Source: Lysinibacillus pakistanensis
GTDB lineage: Bacteria > Bacillota > Bacilli > Bacillales_A > Planococcaceae
Length of the DNA stretch: 64,000 bases
Assembly: GCA_001312325.1 (NCBI GenBank)
Contig: BBDJ01000017.1
Location: 39,034-103,033, forward strand
Direction of reading: 5' to 3'
A program made the position numbers and the translations under genes. Position 1 is the stretch's first letter. The number at the start of each line of letters is the position of its first letter. The notes beneath the pieces are model-generated. The model was not told where the DNA came from, did no database searches, and was given only the letters and a program-made list of their open reading frames with translations. Shown one piece after another: positions 33,676 to 43,769 of the stretch.

Positions 33676-34266
33676 ATGAATTTTATTGCATTAGAAAATG
33701 AAACAGTATTATTAAGACCACTGGATAAAGGGGATGTACAGGGTATTTTAGAGGCTGTTAATTTTCCAGAAATATGGCTGCACATGTCTACTACTATCGA
33801 AAATATAGAGGATGTCAATGGCTTTGTGGATAATGCCTTAGCAACGAAAGAGAAGAAAACAGAATTTCCATTCGTCATTATAGATAAGGTATCTGGACAA
33901 ATTATCGGTTCAACTAGATTTATGGATATAGATGATAAACATAAACGGCTCGAAATAGGGACAACATGGCTGATACCAGCTTATTGGAGGACCGCTATCA
34001 ATACAAATTGTAAATATTTGTTATTACAATATTGTTTTGAAATCTTAAAATTGCAACGTGTACAAATTAAAACCGACCATGAAAATTACCGTTCTCAAAA
34101 GGCAATTGAACGTATTGGAGCAATAAAAGAGGGTGTTTTACGTAATCATATGATTCGTAAAGACGGTACGATTCGCCATACAGTTATGTACAGTATCACA
34201 AATGAGGATTGGCCAGAGATTAAAACGCATTTACAGAAATTATTGGTTTATTCTCCTATTAATTAG
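33676..34266 (+). CDS. GNAT-family N-acetyltransferase (RimJ/RimL type)
   Basis: 196 residues, intact, ATG behind AAAGGAG. The RimL-type layout is clear: N-terminal LRPLDKGDV, central IIGSTRFMDID, the acetyl-CoA region IGTTWLIPAYWRTAINTNCK and SQKAIERIGAIKEGVLRNHM near the end. It transfers acetyl groups to an amine, either a protein N-terminus or a small molecule. The following ATP-grasp gene is on the same strand. Confidence 0.87.
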   Translation: MNFIALENETVLLRPLDKGDVQGILEAVNFPEIWLHMSTTIENIEDVNGFVDNALATKEKKTEFPFVIIDKVSGQIIGSTRFMDIDDKHKRLEIGTTWLIPAYWRTAINTNCKYLLLQYCFEILKLQRVQIKTDHENYRSQKAIERIGAIKEGVLRNHMIRKDGTIRHTVMYSITNEDWPEIKTHLQKLLVYSPIN

Positions 34267-34372
34267 GAAGAATATAGTATTTAATTACGCTATATATCTA
34301 TTTTTATCTGAAAAAGTGTTGAAAATAAAGTAGAAGGGTAGAATACCTAAAACTTGAAAGAGGGTAATCTAC

Positions 34373-35528
34373 TTGAAACCAAAATTGACACTAAGGCAAA
34401 TTTACGGTAATCATGCTGTGTATACACCAAGAACGCCATACAGTGATAATCCCTGGATGATGGATGATCCACATAAACTAGACGCCTTAACATCTAGGGA
34501 AGTGGCAATAGCAGATATACCTGTGTTAGTACATCGTGCTACGCAAACAGCAAAAGCACAAGAGCTTCATCAATTGGCAGGGATACCCTGGGTGGAACAG
34601 CCTTATAGTTATGAAACACAAGAAGAGTATATTGCACAAGTTCAAGCTTGGTGTGAGGAGGGGAAAACCATTGTCTGCCAATATATTCATGATATAGAAC
34701 ATATGAGTCGGGATTGTTATTGGATGGACGCAGAGAAGTTTAATGAGCTAAATACAAAAGCATATATTGACCATTTAATTGATAGTAAATTTGTTCCTAG
34801 TCGTTTAAATGTGGAAACGTATAGACTATCAGATGCTATTAAAAATTGGCAGCCACCCGTCGTATTGAAGCCTGGTGATGATTCCCCCACTTCTGGAGGG
34901 TATGGGGTCATTATTTGCCAAAACAAAAATGAGCTCACAGATGGGTTACGACAGTTTCGTATGACTGGTACGGAGAGCGTTATCATTGAGGAGCTATTAC
35001 AGACAAAGGATAACTATAGCTGTCAGTTTGTATATTCGGAAGAGCTAGGTATTCAATTTTTAGGAGCCTCTCAGCAAATAACGGATGATAATGGTATCTA
35101 TGAAGGAAATATCATCATTGATAAAGTACCGAAAAAGGTTATCGAGGTGGGGCGACATATTATGGAAAGAGGAGTAGCGGAAGGCTTTGTAGGAGTAGCA
35201 GGCTTTGATTTAATTGTTACCGAGGCTGGAGACGTTCAGGCAATAGACTTGAATTTCAGACAGAATGGCTCAACCTCTATGCTAATGTTTCATGATGCAC
35301 TGGGTAAGCCCATAAATAAATTCGCCTCCTATGTAGCTCAAAGTCCTCAGCAAAATGAATCCTTTTATCAAACAATCAAAAAAATTCATAACACAGGGAG
35401 TCCTATTTCCATTATCCTTTTATGATGGTGACTATTTTCCTGAGTCTGTTGAATCGAGATTTGTGGGAATTTGGTATGCTGATACTTTAGAGAAAATTGA
35501 AACATATGAACGTGAATTGTTATATTAG
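34373..35528 (+). CDS. ATP-grasp family ligase
   Basis: About 385 residues. The ATP-grasp core is visible: VVLKPGDDSPTSGGYGV (phosphate-binding loop), ESVIIEELL, and the metal motif GFDLIVTEAGDVQAIDLNFRQNGST. N-terminal region is divergent from glutathione synthetase or carbamoyl-phosphate synthetase types; it looks like the peptide/amide-ligase group. A TTG start at 34373 follows GAGGG. An A7 near 35380-35386 breaks the frame; A6 gives IKKFITQGVLFPLSFYDGDY and an end at 35528. Product unknown. Confidence 0.78.
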
Positions 35529-35563
35529 AAAAAGAATGGTCATTAGTCGACCATTCTTTTTTT
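35529..35563. terminator. Bidirectional terminator, ATP-grasp / ABC permease
   Basis: AAAAAGAATGGTC (35529-35541) pairs with GACCATTCTTTTT (35549-35561) between convergent genes. It has T runs on both strands. Confidence 0.88.
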
Positions 35564-36252
35564 ATAGATAAATGCTGTGATTATCCAAGCGGAAATTGAC
35601 CATACAATGATTGTAACAATCGGGATGATCACATCTGTTGCTGAATAGCTTCCCTCTAAAGCCTCTGCTAATAGGACCAACTGGGAGCTTGGTAACCACT
35701 CCATAAATTTCAAAGCTGGGTAAACTGTTGATAATGGTGAAGCATAAGAGCCTAATGGGAAAATTAGAATAACAGGTAGGATGATTATAGATCCTTCCAT
35801 AATAGACTTCGCAAATAATCCACACAATGTTCCAAGTGCAATATAGAACACAGATGAAAGCATTAAAGCAATGGCTATGATGAATATGTTGGCAGGATTA
35901 TAGCCCACAAGAAAAATAGTGATTCCCACTACAATCATTGTCATAATAAAGACAAACAAGCTTTTACCAATTAAAATATCTCCAAGTGAAGCAGGGGAAA
36001 GCATTAAATTACGAAGCGTATTTTTTTTCTTTCTCCTCAGCAATTAAACAGCATTGTACATAGGCAGTCACCATAGAAAAGCCTATATTAATTGGTAGAA
36101 AATACTCGCTGATAGAAGAGATTCCAATTTTGTTGTAAAAAAAATGCTAAAACAAATGGTACAAATATCATAAGAGATACTGCATAGTTCCGTGAAAACT
36201 CCTTATAATCCTTCATAAAAATAGCCTGAATACGTGTCATTGAAATGTTCAT
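35543..36252 (-). CDS. ABC-2 type transporter permease
   Basis: About 235 residues with six membrane segments. Conserved ABC-2 loop EEKEKNTLRNLMLSPAS between helices 2 and 3. ATG at 36252 overlaps the ATPase stop (ATGA). Breaks: A run near 36133-36140 (plus-strand) and the T run near 36023-36030; repairs give VLAFFYNKIGISSISEYFLP and the EKEKNTLRN loop. It forms a two-gene exporter with the ATPase encoded just upstream. Confidence 0.87.
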
Positions 36253-37099
36253 ACTAAATCACTCCCTGTTATTTGCATAAAAATATCACCCAGTGTAGGT
36301 TCGTTTGTATAAATACGAGAAACTTCATTAGATTGCATCCATTCATACAATTTTGATGCATCTTCTGAGCCATTTTGAATAACGGCAACCTCACCATTTT
36401 TTTAATTCGACTGTGATGGATTCATCGCCAAATTCCTTTTTCAATTCTTTTGGTGAGCCCATTGCCCGAATTTTTCCTTTGTGTAAGAAGGCTACACGAT
36501 CACAAAGTATTTCTGCTTCACTCATATCATGAGTTGTTAAAAAGATGGTAGTTCCCATTTCATTTAATTTACGTAAACCATTATAAATATGCTGTGTATT
36601 AACAGGGTCGAGTGCGGAAGTTGGTTCATCTAAAAATAATAAATCGGGTTTATGCATGATTGCTCGTGCAAGTGTTACTCGTTGAATCATGCCTTTAGAA
36701 AGCTGACTAACCTTCTTTTTACGCTCAGTATATAAGTTAACAAAATCCAAAGCCTCTTTTACAGCTGTTTTAGATAATTGGTATAAATCACTATATAGAA
36801 GTAAGTTTTCCTCGATTGATAATCTAGTATACAAACCGCTATTATCTGTTAAAATGCCAAATCGTTTACGATTTTGGCTTTTTTTTCATTTCATTTGCTG
36901 GACGACCAAATAATAATACATCCCCATCTGTTTTGTCTGTTTGTGCAGTTAGTATTTTAATAGTGGTTGTTTTTCCAGAGCCACTCGGTCCTAAGAATCC
37001 AAATATTTCACCTTTTTGAATTTTAAAGGAAACATCCTGTAAAGCTGTTTCCTTTTGGAAAATCTTTTTTAAATGTTGAACTTCAATCACTGCGTTCAT
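36249..37099 (-). CDS. ABC transporter ATP-binding protein
   Basis: About 283 residues. Walker A GPSGSGKTTT, signature LSKGMIQRVTLARA, Walker B LLFLDEPTSALD and the switch His in TTHDMSEAE are all intact. ATG at 37099 behind GGAGG. Breaks: T run near 36883-36890 and T7 near 36397-36403; the corrected C-terminal tail ends FMQITGSDLV overlapping the permease start. DrrA/CcmA-type exporters carry drugs, lantibiotics or sodium; the substrate is unknown. Confidence 0.9.
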
Positions 37100-37245
37100 G
37101 TGTTAACCTCCTGTGTGTTGTTGATATCTAAACTATAAACAACAATCAAAAACACAACAGTAAATTAAAGGTGAAAGGCAGAAAAATGATCTTTAGTGGA
37201 GAGATACTTCATCTGACAGGAGTCGTTTATTTCCTGGGAAATCTC

Positions 37246-38206
37246 CTAAATTCCGAGTATTTCCTTTAAATCTGCTAGTTTATTTTTCGACAATGGTACT
37301 ACTGTTTTTTTCAGTGCTGTGAAGGGAAAGACTGTAGCTATTACGCGTCCATGTAATGATTTCGCGCACCTTTTGTAAATTGACAATATATGAACGATGA
37401 CTTCTGAAAAAGCCGAATGGTGTCAGTTTCCGTTCAAGTTCATTTAAGGATAATGTACATGGATAAGCTTCACCTGCAACATATACAGAAACAGACCCTT
37501 CAACACTTTCTATGTAATCAATTTCTGGAGGATTAAATAAAATGATCTTATCATTCTTTTTTTGTTGGAATTTTATCAAGTCGAATGGGTGTATTTTCAA
37601 TTGAAGGAACAATCGTTTCAGATTCATCATCTTTTACATCTAATGCATGTAATCCATTCGTATCTAATCTATATATTTCTGTACTCGAAGTAATTAAATT
37701 TTCCATGTTATTTGATAGCAAAATAATTTTTTTTCTGCTGTTTTTGAAGAGCATCCAATAATTGCTGAACATTTTGCTTAGAAAATTCATCAAGATTTTG
37801 AAATGGCTCTTCTAACACTTGTATTCGTGCTGGATGGAGATATGTATGAATAAGCTTTAAACGCTGCTTTTCTCCATTTGAAAGCTTGTCAATTCTTTTG
37901 TTTTTTTTGCTCCACTAAAGCAAACAACCCTAATAAATCCTCTGTTTTTTCAGAAGGAGCATTAAAAAGCTTTATGCAAAATCGGATGTATTCTTGAACT
38001 GTAAGTCGCTCATACAAAGCACATTCACGAAAATGTGTAAAAGCTTCATTGTGTTTCATAAACCAATTCATTAAAGTATGTATTTTAGAAACATCTGTAT
38101 AAATACCTATAATACTATCTGATTGTAGGGAGAGCCGGAAACTTGGATAGATAACATTGCCTCCTTCAATATAAGGGTCAATCATTATTTCCTCATTTTG
38201 CTTCAT
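37246..38206 (-). CDS. LytTR-type regulator with degenerate ABC-ATPase domain
   Basis: About 318 residues. The N-terminal two thirds follow an ABC-ATPase plan: RLSLQSDSIIGIYTDVSKIH stands where Walker A should be but lacks GxxGxGK, while LSNGEKQRL (signature) and QVLEEPFQNLD (Walker B region) are kept. The C-terminal third is a LytTR DNA-binding domain (IDYIESVEGSVSVYV, LTPFGFFRSHRSYIVNL). Breaks: T run near 37900, T run near 37720, T run near 37557 and T7 near 37303. It lies just upstream of the ABC transporter pair and probably regulates it. Confidence 0.8.
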
Positions 38207-38798
38207 TTTGTTGCCCCCCTTGATATTGTTGGTTTTCTAAAAATTGGATGATATCGAAATGCGCTTGCAAATAGCTTTCATGACAATAGTTCAGATTATG
38301 ACAGTCCATAAAACCGTGTAGACCAATAAATTGCTTCGTTTCAACTGTTGAATATTGATCAAGGGCTTCCTTTATTTCGTGTATATTAAAGCCGATCTCA
38401 GTACTAGGAAAAATAACGAGTGTTGGACAAGCAGGAATGACATCAAGATATTGACGAATACGTGATCCATACACACAAACGACTCTATGGATTGGGAGAG
38501 AGGATAGCCTCCAAGCTAATGTTGCTCCGACGCTATATCCTACTAACATAACCTCATCATATTGCTTCTTTGCTTCTAGCAATTTGTGAGTAAGTAGTTT
38601 AAGTGGGGCATCAAACCCAACATTATTGATGAAATGCAAATATGCCTCTTGTTCTTGTTCATAGGTAAATATTTTATTTTCTGGATATAAGGAAATACAT
38701 TCAACCTTAGTGTTAGTATTTTCATATGCTGTAGCTTGCATTTTTATAAAATCATTAATGCCATATATTTCATGTAGAATAAATACTTTTCTCTTCAT
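38193..38798 (-). CDS. Dienelactone-hydrolase-like alpha/beta hydrolase
   Basis: About 201 residues, intact. FILHEIYGINDF at the N-terminus, the nucleophile elbow VGYSVGA, and a late FIGLHGFMD with His fit the dienelactone hydrolase family, although the usual Cys nucleophile is Ser here. ATG at 38798 follows GAGG; longer readings lack a binding site. Its end overlaps the start of the LytTR gene by 14 bases. Confidence 0.78.
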   Translation of the reverse strand: MKRKVFILHEIYGINDFIKMQATAYENTNTKVECISLYPENKIFTYEQEQEAYLHFINNVGFDAPLKLLTHKLLEAKKQYDEVMLVGYSVGATLAWRLSSLPIHRVVCVYGSRIRQYLDVIPACPTLVIFPSTEIGFNIHEIKEALDQYSTVETKQFIGLHGFMDCHNLNYCHESYLQAHFDIIQFLENQQYQGGQQNEAK

Positions 38799-39010
38799 TT
38801 TGACCTCATTTTGACTTTTTATAATAGTGTACCAAAAAGAAATTATAGTGTATATTTTAGAAAATTTTAGGCATGTATTTATTATTGTAGAAAAATTATT
38901 TAGGGATAAAAATCCAATATACAAATTCTTGGAAAATGAAAATTTTTTTTGACTTTTTTTTATTTTGGGTGGTAAAACTAGCTTTATCTTTTACAAGGAG
39001 GATGAGTGGA

Positions 39011-39845
39011 GTGAAATATCAAGTAATAAATGTGAATGGTAGTGAGTTACACTTTGCTGATTACCCAGGAGAGAAAGGTACAATTATCGCAGTACATGGC
39101 CTCACAGGTAATCACATGCAAATGCATTATTATGCAGAACTGCTAAAAGGTGAATATCGTTTTATATCCGTTGATTTAAAGGGACGTGGCAAAAGTGCTC
39201 CTGCCGGGATAAATACAGGAATAGAGTTACATACAAAGGATATTTTGGCTTTAATAGACGCATTGAAAATTAAGCAACCCATTCTAATGGGCTATTCAAT
39301 GGGAGCATTTATCATGGCGAATGTTGCTAGTAAACGTACCGATGTCAAAGGGGTAGTTTTACTTGATGGGGCAGCAACCTGTACGGATCACCAGCGTAAA
39401 ATTGTTGAACCTTCACTTGGTCGTATTAGTAAGCGTTATGAAAATGCCAATGCCTATATTCAAGAAATTAAAGAAATCTATGGTCGACTTGGTGTTGAGT
39501 GGACTGATCATTTAGAAAATGTAGGTCGTTATGAGATTGCAGAAAAAGATGGTCATTGGGAAAATAAATCTGATGAAGAGAGAATACGTCAAGATTTTCA
39601 AAGTTTTTATGCCTATAAACCAGAGGAAGTTTTCAAAAATATAATGTGCCCAGTTCTTTTAATACATTCTACAGGTGAAATTGGCACTATGCCGGCATTA
39701 TTTTTAGCAGAATCCTATACTGAAACATTGAAAAATGCAAAAAAATATTTGGAAATACACATCTAGCAGCAATCATTACACATTAGTCTTTGAAGAAAGA
39801 AAAGATGTTAATCCAGTTATTCAATGTTTTTTAGAGAATTTATAA
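39011..39845 (+). CDS. Alpha/beta hydrolase, first gene of the catabolic region
   Basis: About 278 residues. HGLTGNHMQ oxyanion region, nucleophile Ser in MGYSMGAF, and a C-terminal His (NHYTLVFEE) form the expected triad. A GTG start at 39011 with AAGGAGG at nine bases is preferred; ATG at 39002 is too close to the site. The A7 run at 39740-39746 breaks the frame; A6 gives NAKNIWKYTSSSNHYTLVF and a stop at 39843. It could open a lactone, ester or C-C bond for the pathway encoded downstream. Confidence 0.8.
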
Positions 39846-39958
39846 AAAAACTATTGCAGATTTTTAAATTTTGTGCAAATAATTAAATAACTAAAATAAA
39901 TGCCTATCGAGCAGCTATAGAAAAATGACCTTTTTTTTATTTTCCCTGCTTGACTGTT

Positions 39959-40018
39959 GCTACACTTTTTCTAAATGTGCGGGTAAGTCCGTGCTTTAGG
40001 TAAGTGTGGCCTTTTTTT
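39959..40018 (+). terminator. Long hairpin with T7 just before the CMD gene
   Basis: Outer arms GCTACACTT (39959-39967) and AAGTGTGGC (40002-40010) pair with one G-U. Inner arms CTAAATGTGCGG and CCGTGCTTTAG pair imperfectly. T7 follows at 40012-40018. It ends the hydrolase transcript or, being 12 bp before the next ribosome binding site, acts as an attenuator of the operon. Confidence 0.65.
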
Positions 40019-40045
40019 ATTCAACCTTAAAAGGAGAGTTACTAG

Positions 40046-40766
40046 ATGACAACAGGCTTAGCGTATTTTAAAAAAAGTTTATGGTGCTGTACCAGGATGG
40101 GTACAAAAAAATGCACGATTATAATCCAGCAATGCTTGATCATTATACTGCGCTTCGAGGTGCAGCGATGGCACCAGGAGCTCTTTCAGTGAAAGAGAAG
40201 GATATTCTGCTAGTTGGTATAAATGCCGCAAGATATTATGCACGGAGCATGGTATATCACACAAAGGGGGCTGTAGATGGTGGAGCTACATTAGAAGAGC
40301 TAATTGAGTATTTACTTGTAGCCTTTAACTATGGTGGAGAAAGAGCATTACAACTTGGCTTGCAATCCTTTGAATATGCCTTAGAGCTAACAAATATGGA
40401 TGCAGACAAGATTTCTCATGAAGCATCAGCCATTGATATTGTACGTTACTACAGTACATTCGCTTCAACAGAGAAAAGTGAAGCATATTTTAAAAAAATT
40501 ACTGTCTTTCTTGACAGCAAATGATGAAAACGCTTTAAAGCAAGAACTTCTTAACAGTAATGTGGTATCAACTCAAATGAAATTCATCCTAATGACAGGG
40601 ATTTATACAGCTACACTACAAAATAAAGAAACAGATGATTGGGCTAAAAAAATCGAGGGATGTAGGTGTAGTGGAAGCTGAATTAGCAGAGCTAGGCTAT
40701 ATTTGCCTACTGACAGCGGGCATACCTTCTTGGTTTGAGCTAAGTGATGCCCTTATTCAAAAATAA
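40046..40766 (+). CDS. Double-length carboxymuconolactone-decarboxylase (AhpD-like) protein
   Basis: About 238 residues. ATG behind AAAGGAGAG. The first half carries the CMD pattern (ALRGAAMAPGALSVKEKDILLVGINAARYY with ARSMVYHTKGAVDGGATLEELIEYLLVAFNYGG). The usual CxxC of AhpD is replaced by YYARSMVYH, so thiol redox chemistry is unlikely. A second, weaker half follows (TQMKFILMTGIYTATLQ). Breaks: A7 near 40070, A7 near 40106, A7 near 40493 and A7 near 40646. Probable non-redox CMD enzyme, reaction unknown. Confidence 0.75.
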
Positions 40767-40779
40767 CGGAGTGAGTACA

Positions 40780-41466
40780 ATGAAAATTTATGATTCTGTA
40801 GAGCAAGCATTAACATGCGTAAAGAGTGGGCAAACGATTATGGTTGGTGGATTTGGTCTAGTTGGAGGTCCTCTAACATTAATTGATGCTCTTGTGGAAC
40901 TGGATGTAAACAATTTAACTATTATCAGCAATAATCTAGGAGAAAAAGGAAAGGGTCTAGGTAAATTATTAGAGCAAAAGAAGGTTAAAAAGGCTATTGG
41001 CTCTTATTTTACTGGGAATCGTGATGTCGGTGAGGCATTCCAACGAGGTGAAATTGAAATTGATTTACTACCTCAAGGCACTTTAGCTGAATCAATCCGA
41101 GCTGGTGGTGCAGGGATTGGTGGTTACTATACCAAAACATCCGTAGGGACTGACTTAGCAAAGGGCAAAGAAACAAAAATCATTGATGGTGAGGAATATG
41201 TGTTGGAAAAAGCACTGAAGGCTGATGTAGCTATTATTCGTGCTCATAAGGCAGATAAGTTAGGAAACTTAGTATACTACAAAACTGCACGAAACTTTAA
41301 TCCTTTAATGGCGACGGCAGCTAGCACTGTAATTGTTGAAGTGGATGAATTAGTAGAGCCTGGTGAATTAAATAGCGATGAAATTATCACTCCACATTTA
41401 TTTGTAGATCGCATTATTTTAGCGAAAAAGATTTTAACGAGGGAGGGTGTAGTAGAAAATGATTAA
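40780..41466 (+). CDS. 3-oxoacid CoA-transferase subunit A
   Basis: 228 residues, intact. The coenzyme A-binding start VKSGQTIMVGGFGLVGGP, NNLG, GTLAESIRAGGAGIGGYYT and NLVYYKTARNFNP are family I CoA-transferase alpha hallmarks. ATG at 40780 behind GGAGTGA; earlier ATGs lack a site. It overlaps subunit B by eight bases. Together they would move CoA from a donor such as succinyl- or acetyl-CoA to the pathway's organic acid. It is paralogous to scoA at 57 kb. Confidence 0.92.
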   Translation: MKIYDSVEQALTCVKSGQTIMVGGFGLVGGPLTLIDALVELDVNNLTIISNNLGEKGKGLGKLLEQKKVKKAIGSYFTGNRDVGEAFQRGEIEIDLLPQGTLAESIRAGGAGIGGYYTKTSVGTDLAKGKETKIIDGEEYVLEKALKADVAIIRAHKADKLGNLVYYKTARNFNPLMATAASTVIVEVDELVEPGELNSDEIITPHLFVDRIILAKKILTREGVVEND

Positions 41467-42094
41467 CCCAATTCAAGAGCAAATAGCAAAAAGAGCAGCA
41501 GAAGAAGTGCAGGATGGACAAATTATAAATCTAGGAATTGGTATTCCTACATTGGTAGCTAAGTACGTTGACAATAACAATGTCTTCTTCCATACAGAAA
41601 ATGGAATGCTTGGCGTAGTAGGGTCGATGAGGAGGATGTTGATCCCAATGTTGTGAATGCAGGAAAAATGCCAGTTGGAGAGGCAATTGGCTCTTCCTTT
41701 TTCAATAGTGCAGAATCATTTGGCATGATCCGTGGAGGTCATGTTGATGTCGCGATATTAGGAGTGCTTCAGGTAGATGAACAGGCACGTATCGCTAACT
41801 GGGCAGTCCCGGGCAAAAATATTATCGGTGTTGGTGGTGCAATGGATTTATTAATCGGAGCTAAAAAGGTCATTGTCACGATGTCTCATACTTCAAAGGA
41901 TGGGAAAAGTAAAATCTTAAAGAATTGCACATTCCCAATCACATCAACAAGAAGCGTAGATACGATTATTACTGAGCTAGCTGTCTTTAAGTCTGTTAAA
42001 GGGCAATTACATTTAGTCGAATTAATGCCAGGAGTTACATTAGAACAAGTGCAAAAAAAGTACAGAAGCAAGTTTTGTGAATGCTTTGAAATAG
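41459..42094 (+). CDS. 3-oxoacid CoA-transferase subunit B
   Basis: About 212 residues. NLGIGIPTLVAKY, the catalytic glutamate in TENGMLGV, and SAESFGMIRGGHVDVAILG are the beta-subunit hallmarks. A missing G near 41622 and an extra A in A7 near 42054-42060 break the frame; corrected, it reads GVVGSDEEDVDPNVVNAG and ends STEASFVNALK. Translated together with subunit A (overlap) and followed by a thiolase 11 bp later. Confidence 0.9.
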
Positions 42095-42105
42095 GGGGAG
42101 GAAAC

Positions 42106-43298
42106 ATGAGAGAAGTTGTTATTGTAGATGGCGTTCGTACAGCTATTGGTAAATTAGGTGGTTCATTAGTCAATGAAACAGCAGATCATCTTGCTGAAAA
42201 AGTGATTCGTGGTCTACTAGAACGAACAAAATTAGATTCAGCCATTATTGATGAGGTAATTTTGGGACAAGCCAAGCAAAGTGCCGATCAATCGAATGTG
42301 GCACGTGTGGCTTCATTAAGAGCAGATTTACCAATCTCTGTACCAGGGTATACAGTACATCGTCAATGTGGATCTGGGTTACAGTCCATTAATAATGCAG
42401 CCCAACAGATTGCTCTTGCTACAGCGACATCATTATTGCTGGAGGGACAGAATCAATGAGTACGGCGCCATATTATTTGCGTAATGCTCGCTATGGATAT
42501 GGTGTAGGAAATGCTTCGATTCTAGATCCGAATACAGAAAGTCAGCCAGGGTCTCAGCCCTTTGAAGTATATGGTATTACTACAATGGGCGAAACAGCAG
42601 AAAATTTAGCCGAGAAATATGCTATTACTCGTAATGAACAGGATACATTTGCTCATCGAAGTCAGGAGCGAACAGCTAATGCTCAGCAAGAAGGGTATTT
42701 TATAGAACAAATTGTTCCATATGAAGTGAAAAAGAGAAAAACAATTGAGATTTTTAACAAAGATGAGCATCCATTTTTATCAAGTGAAGAGAAGTTGAGT
42801 ACACTAAAACCTGTTTTCCGTAAAGGTGGATCTGTTACTGCTGGAAATAGTAGTGGACGGAATGATGGTGCGTCTGCATTGTTACTAATGTCCAAAGAAA
42901 AAGCATTAGAGCTAGGATACCGACCAAAAGTAAAAATTCTTGCCCAAGCATCTGCTGGCGTAGACCCTACAATCATGGGAATTGGTCCAGTACCATCAAC
43001 AATCAAAGCTTTAAAGCAAGCGAACTTAACGATACAGGATATGGATGTCATTGAATTAAATGAAGCCTTTGCTGCCCAATCAATCGCAGTAATCAGAGAG
43101 CTTGGATTAGATATCAATCGTGTTAACCCCAATGGAGGGGCTATTGCAATGGGACACCCAATTGGTGCAACAGGTGCTATTCTAATGACAAAGCTCATTC
43201 ATGAGCTAGAACGAACTGGTAAGCGATATGGGCTAGTCACTTTATGTATAGCTGGAGGTCTAGGTATAACAACTATCGTTGAAAATTGCCAGCTATAA
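42106..43298 (+). CDS. Thiolase (acetyl-CoA C-acyltransferase type)
   Basis: About 397 residues. Nucleophile Cys in HRQCGSGLQS, GNSSGRNDGA, NEAFAAQ, the His in GGAIAMGHPIGATGA and a second Cys in CIAGGLG are in place. A missing G near 42424 (ACAGCGAC) breaks the frame; corrected, ATGDIIIAGGTESMS. ATG behind GGGGGAGG. It would cleave a 3-oxoacyl-CoA into acetyl-CoA and a shorter acyl-CoA, or run the reverse. Confidence 0.92.
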
Positions 43299-43303
43299 AT
43301 AAA

Positions 43304-43325
43304 CACCGAGTATTTTGACTCGGTG
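43304..43325 (-). terminator. Hairpin between thiolase and DUF3870 genes
   Basis: CACCGAGT (43304-43311) pairs with ACTCGGTG (43318-43325); the minus-strand side continues into a T-rich tail. It sits between convergent genes. Confidence 0.65.
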
Positions 43326-43331
43326 CTAGAT

Positions 43332-43659
43332 TTAGTAATCCTTTTGAATTTTTTTCTAGGTATCGCTTTTGCGCAGATTTTAGTGCCACTACAACAGAGC
43401 CGCTTGATGGAGCATAATAGTGGTCATCTACACGAGCAATTAACTCGTCAATATTGGCTGTAAGATCAAAGCCAATCAGCATACGTTTAAAGAAATCTTG
43501 GGCAAGTCCAGTGATAAATGTAAATTCTGCATTAATAATTTGATGAGTTTCTTTATCAATTTCTAACACAATGCCAGCATGCTTGTACATTTCATACATG
43601 GATGTGCCTTGGGGAGCTTTTGCATAAGCAGTCACTAAAATACTAGTAAGTTTTTGCAA
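43332..43659 (-). CDS. DUF3870 domain protein
   Basis: About 108 residues. KLTSILVTAYAKAPQGTSMYEMYKHAGIVLEI and FFKRMLIGFDLTANIDELI match DUF3870, a small family seen beside acyl-CoA metabolism genes. TTG start at 43659 with GGAGG at eight bases; the longer ATG reading at 43704 has no site. The T7 run at about 43348-43354 (plus) breaks the frame; with one base less it ends YLEKIQKDY before the hairpin. It is the only minus-strand gene inside the catabolic region. Confidence 0.72.
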
Positions 43660-43769
43660 GGAAATGACCTCCAAAATGGGTAGATTGTGATTATAGTTTA
43701 TCATTTTTTTATCGTGGAAGAGCCACTTCCCAAAAATTACTTGGTCATAACAACAAGGGGGAGAATAGT

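Noticed and set aside
43273..43331. Extended end of the DUF3870 gene into the thiolase stop
   Set aside because: It crosses the hairpin at 43304-43325; removing one base gives a stop at 43332.
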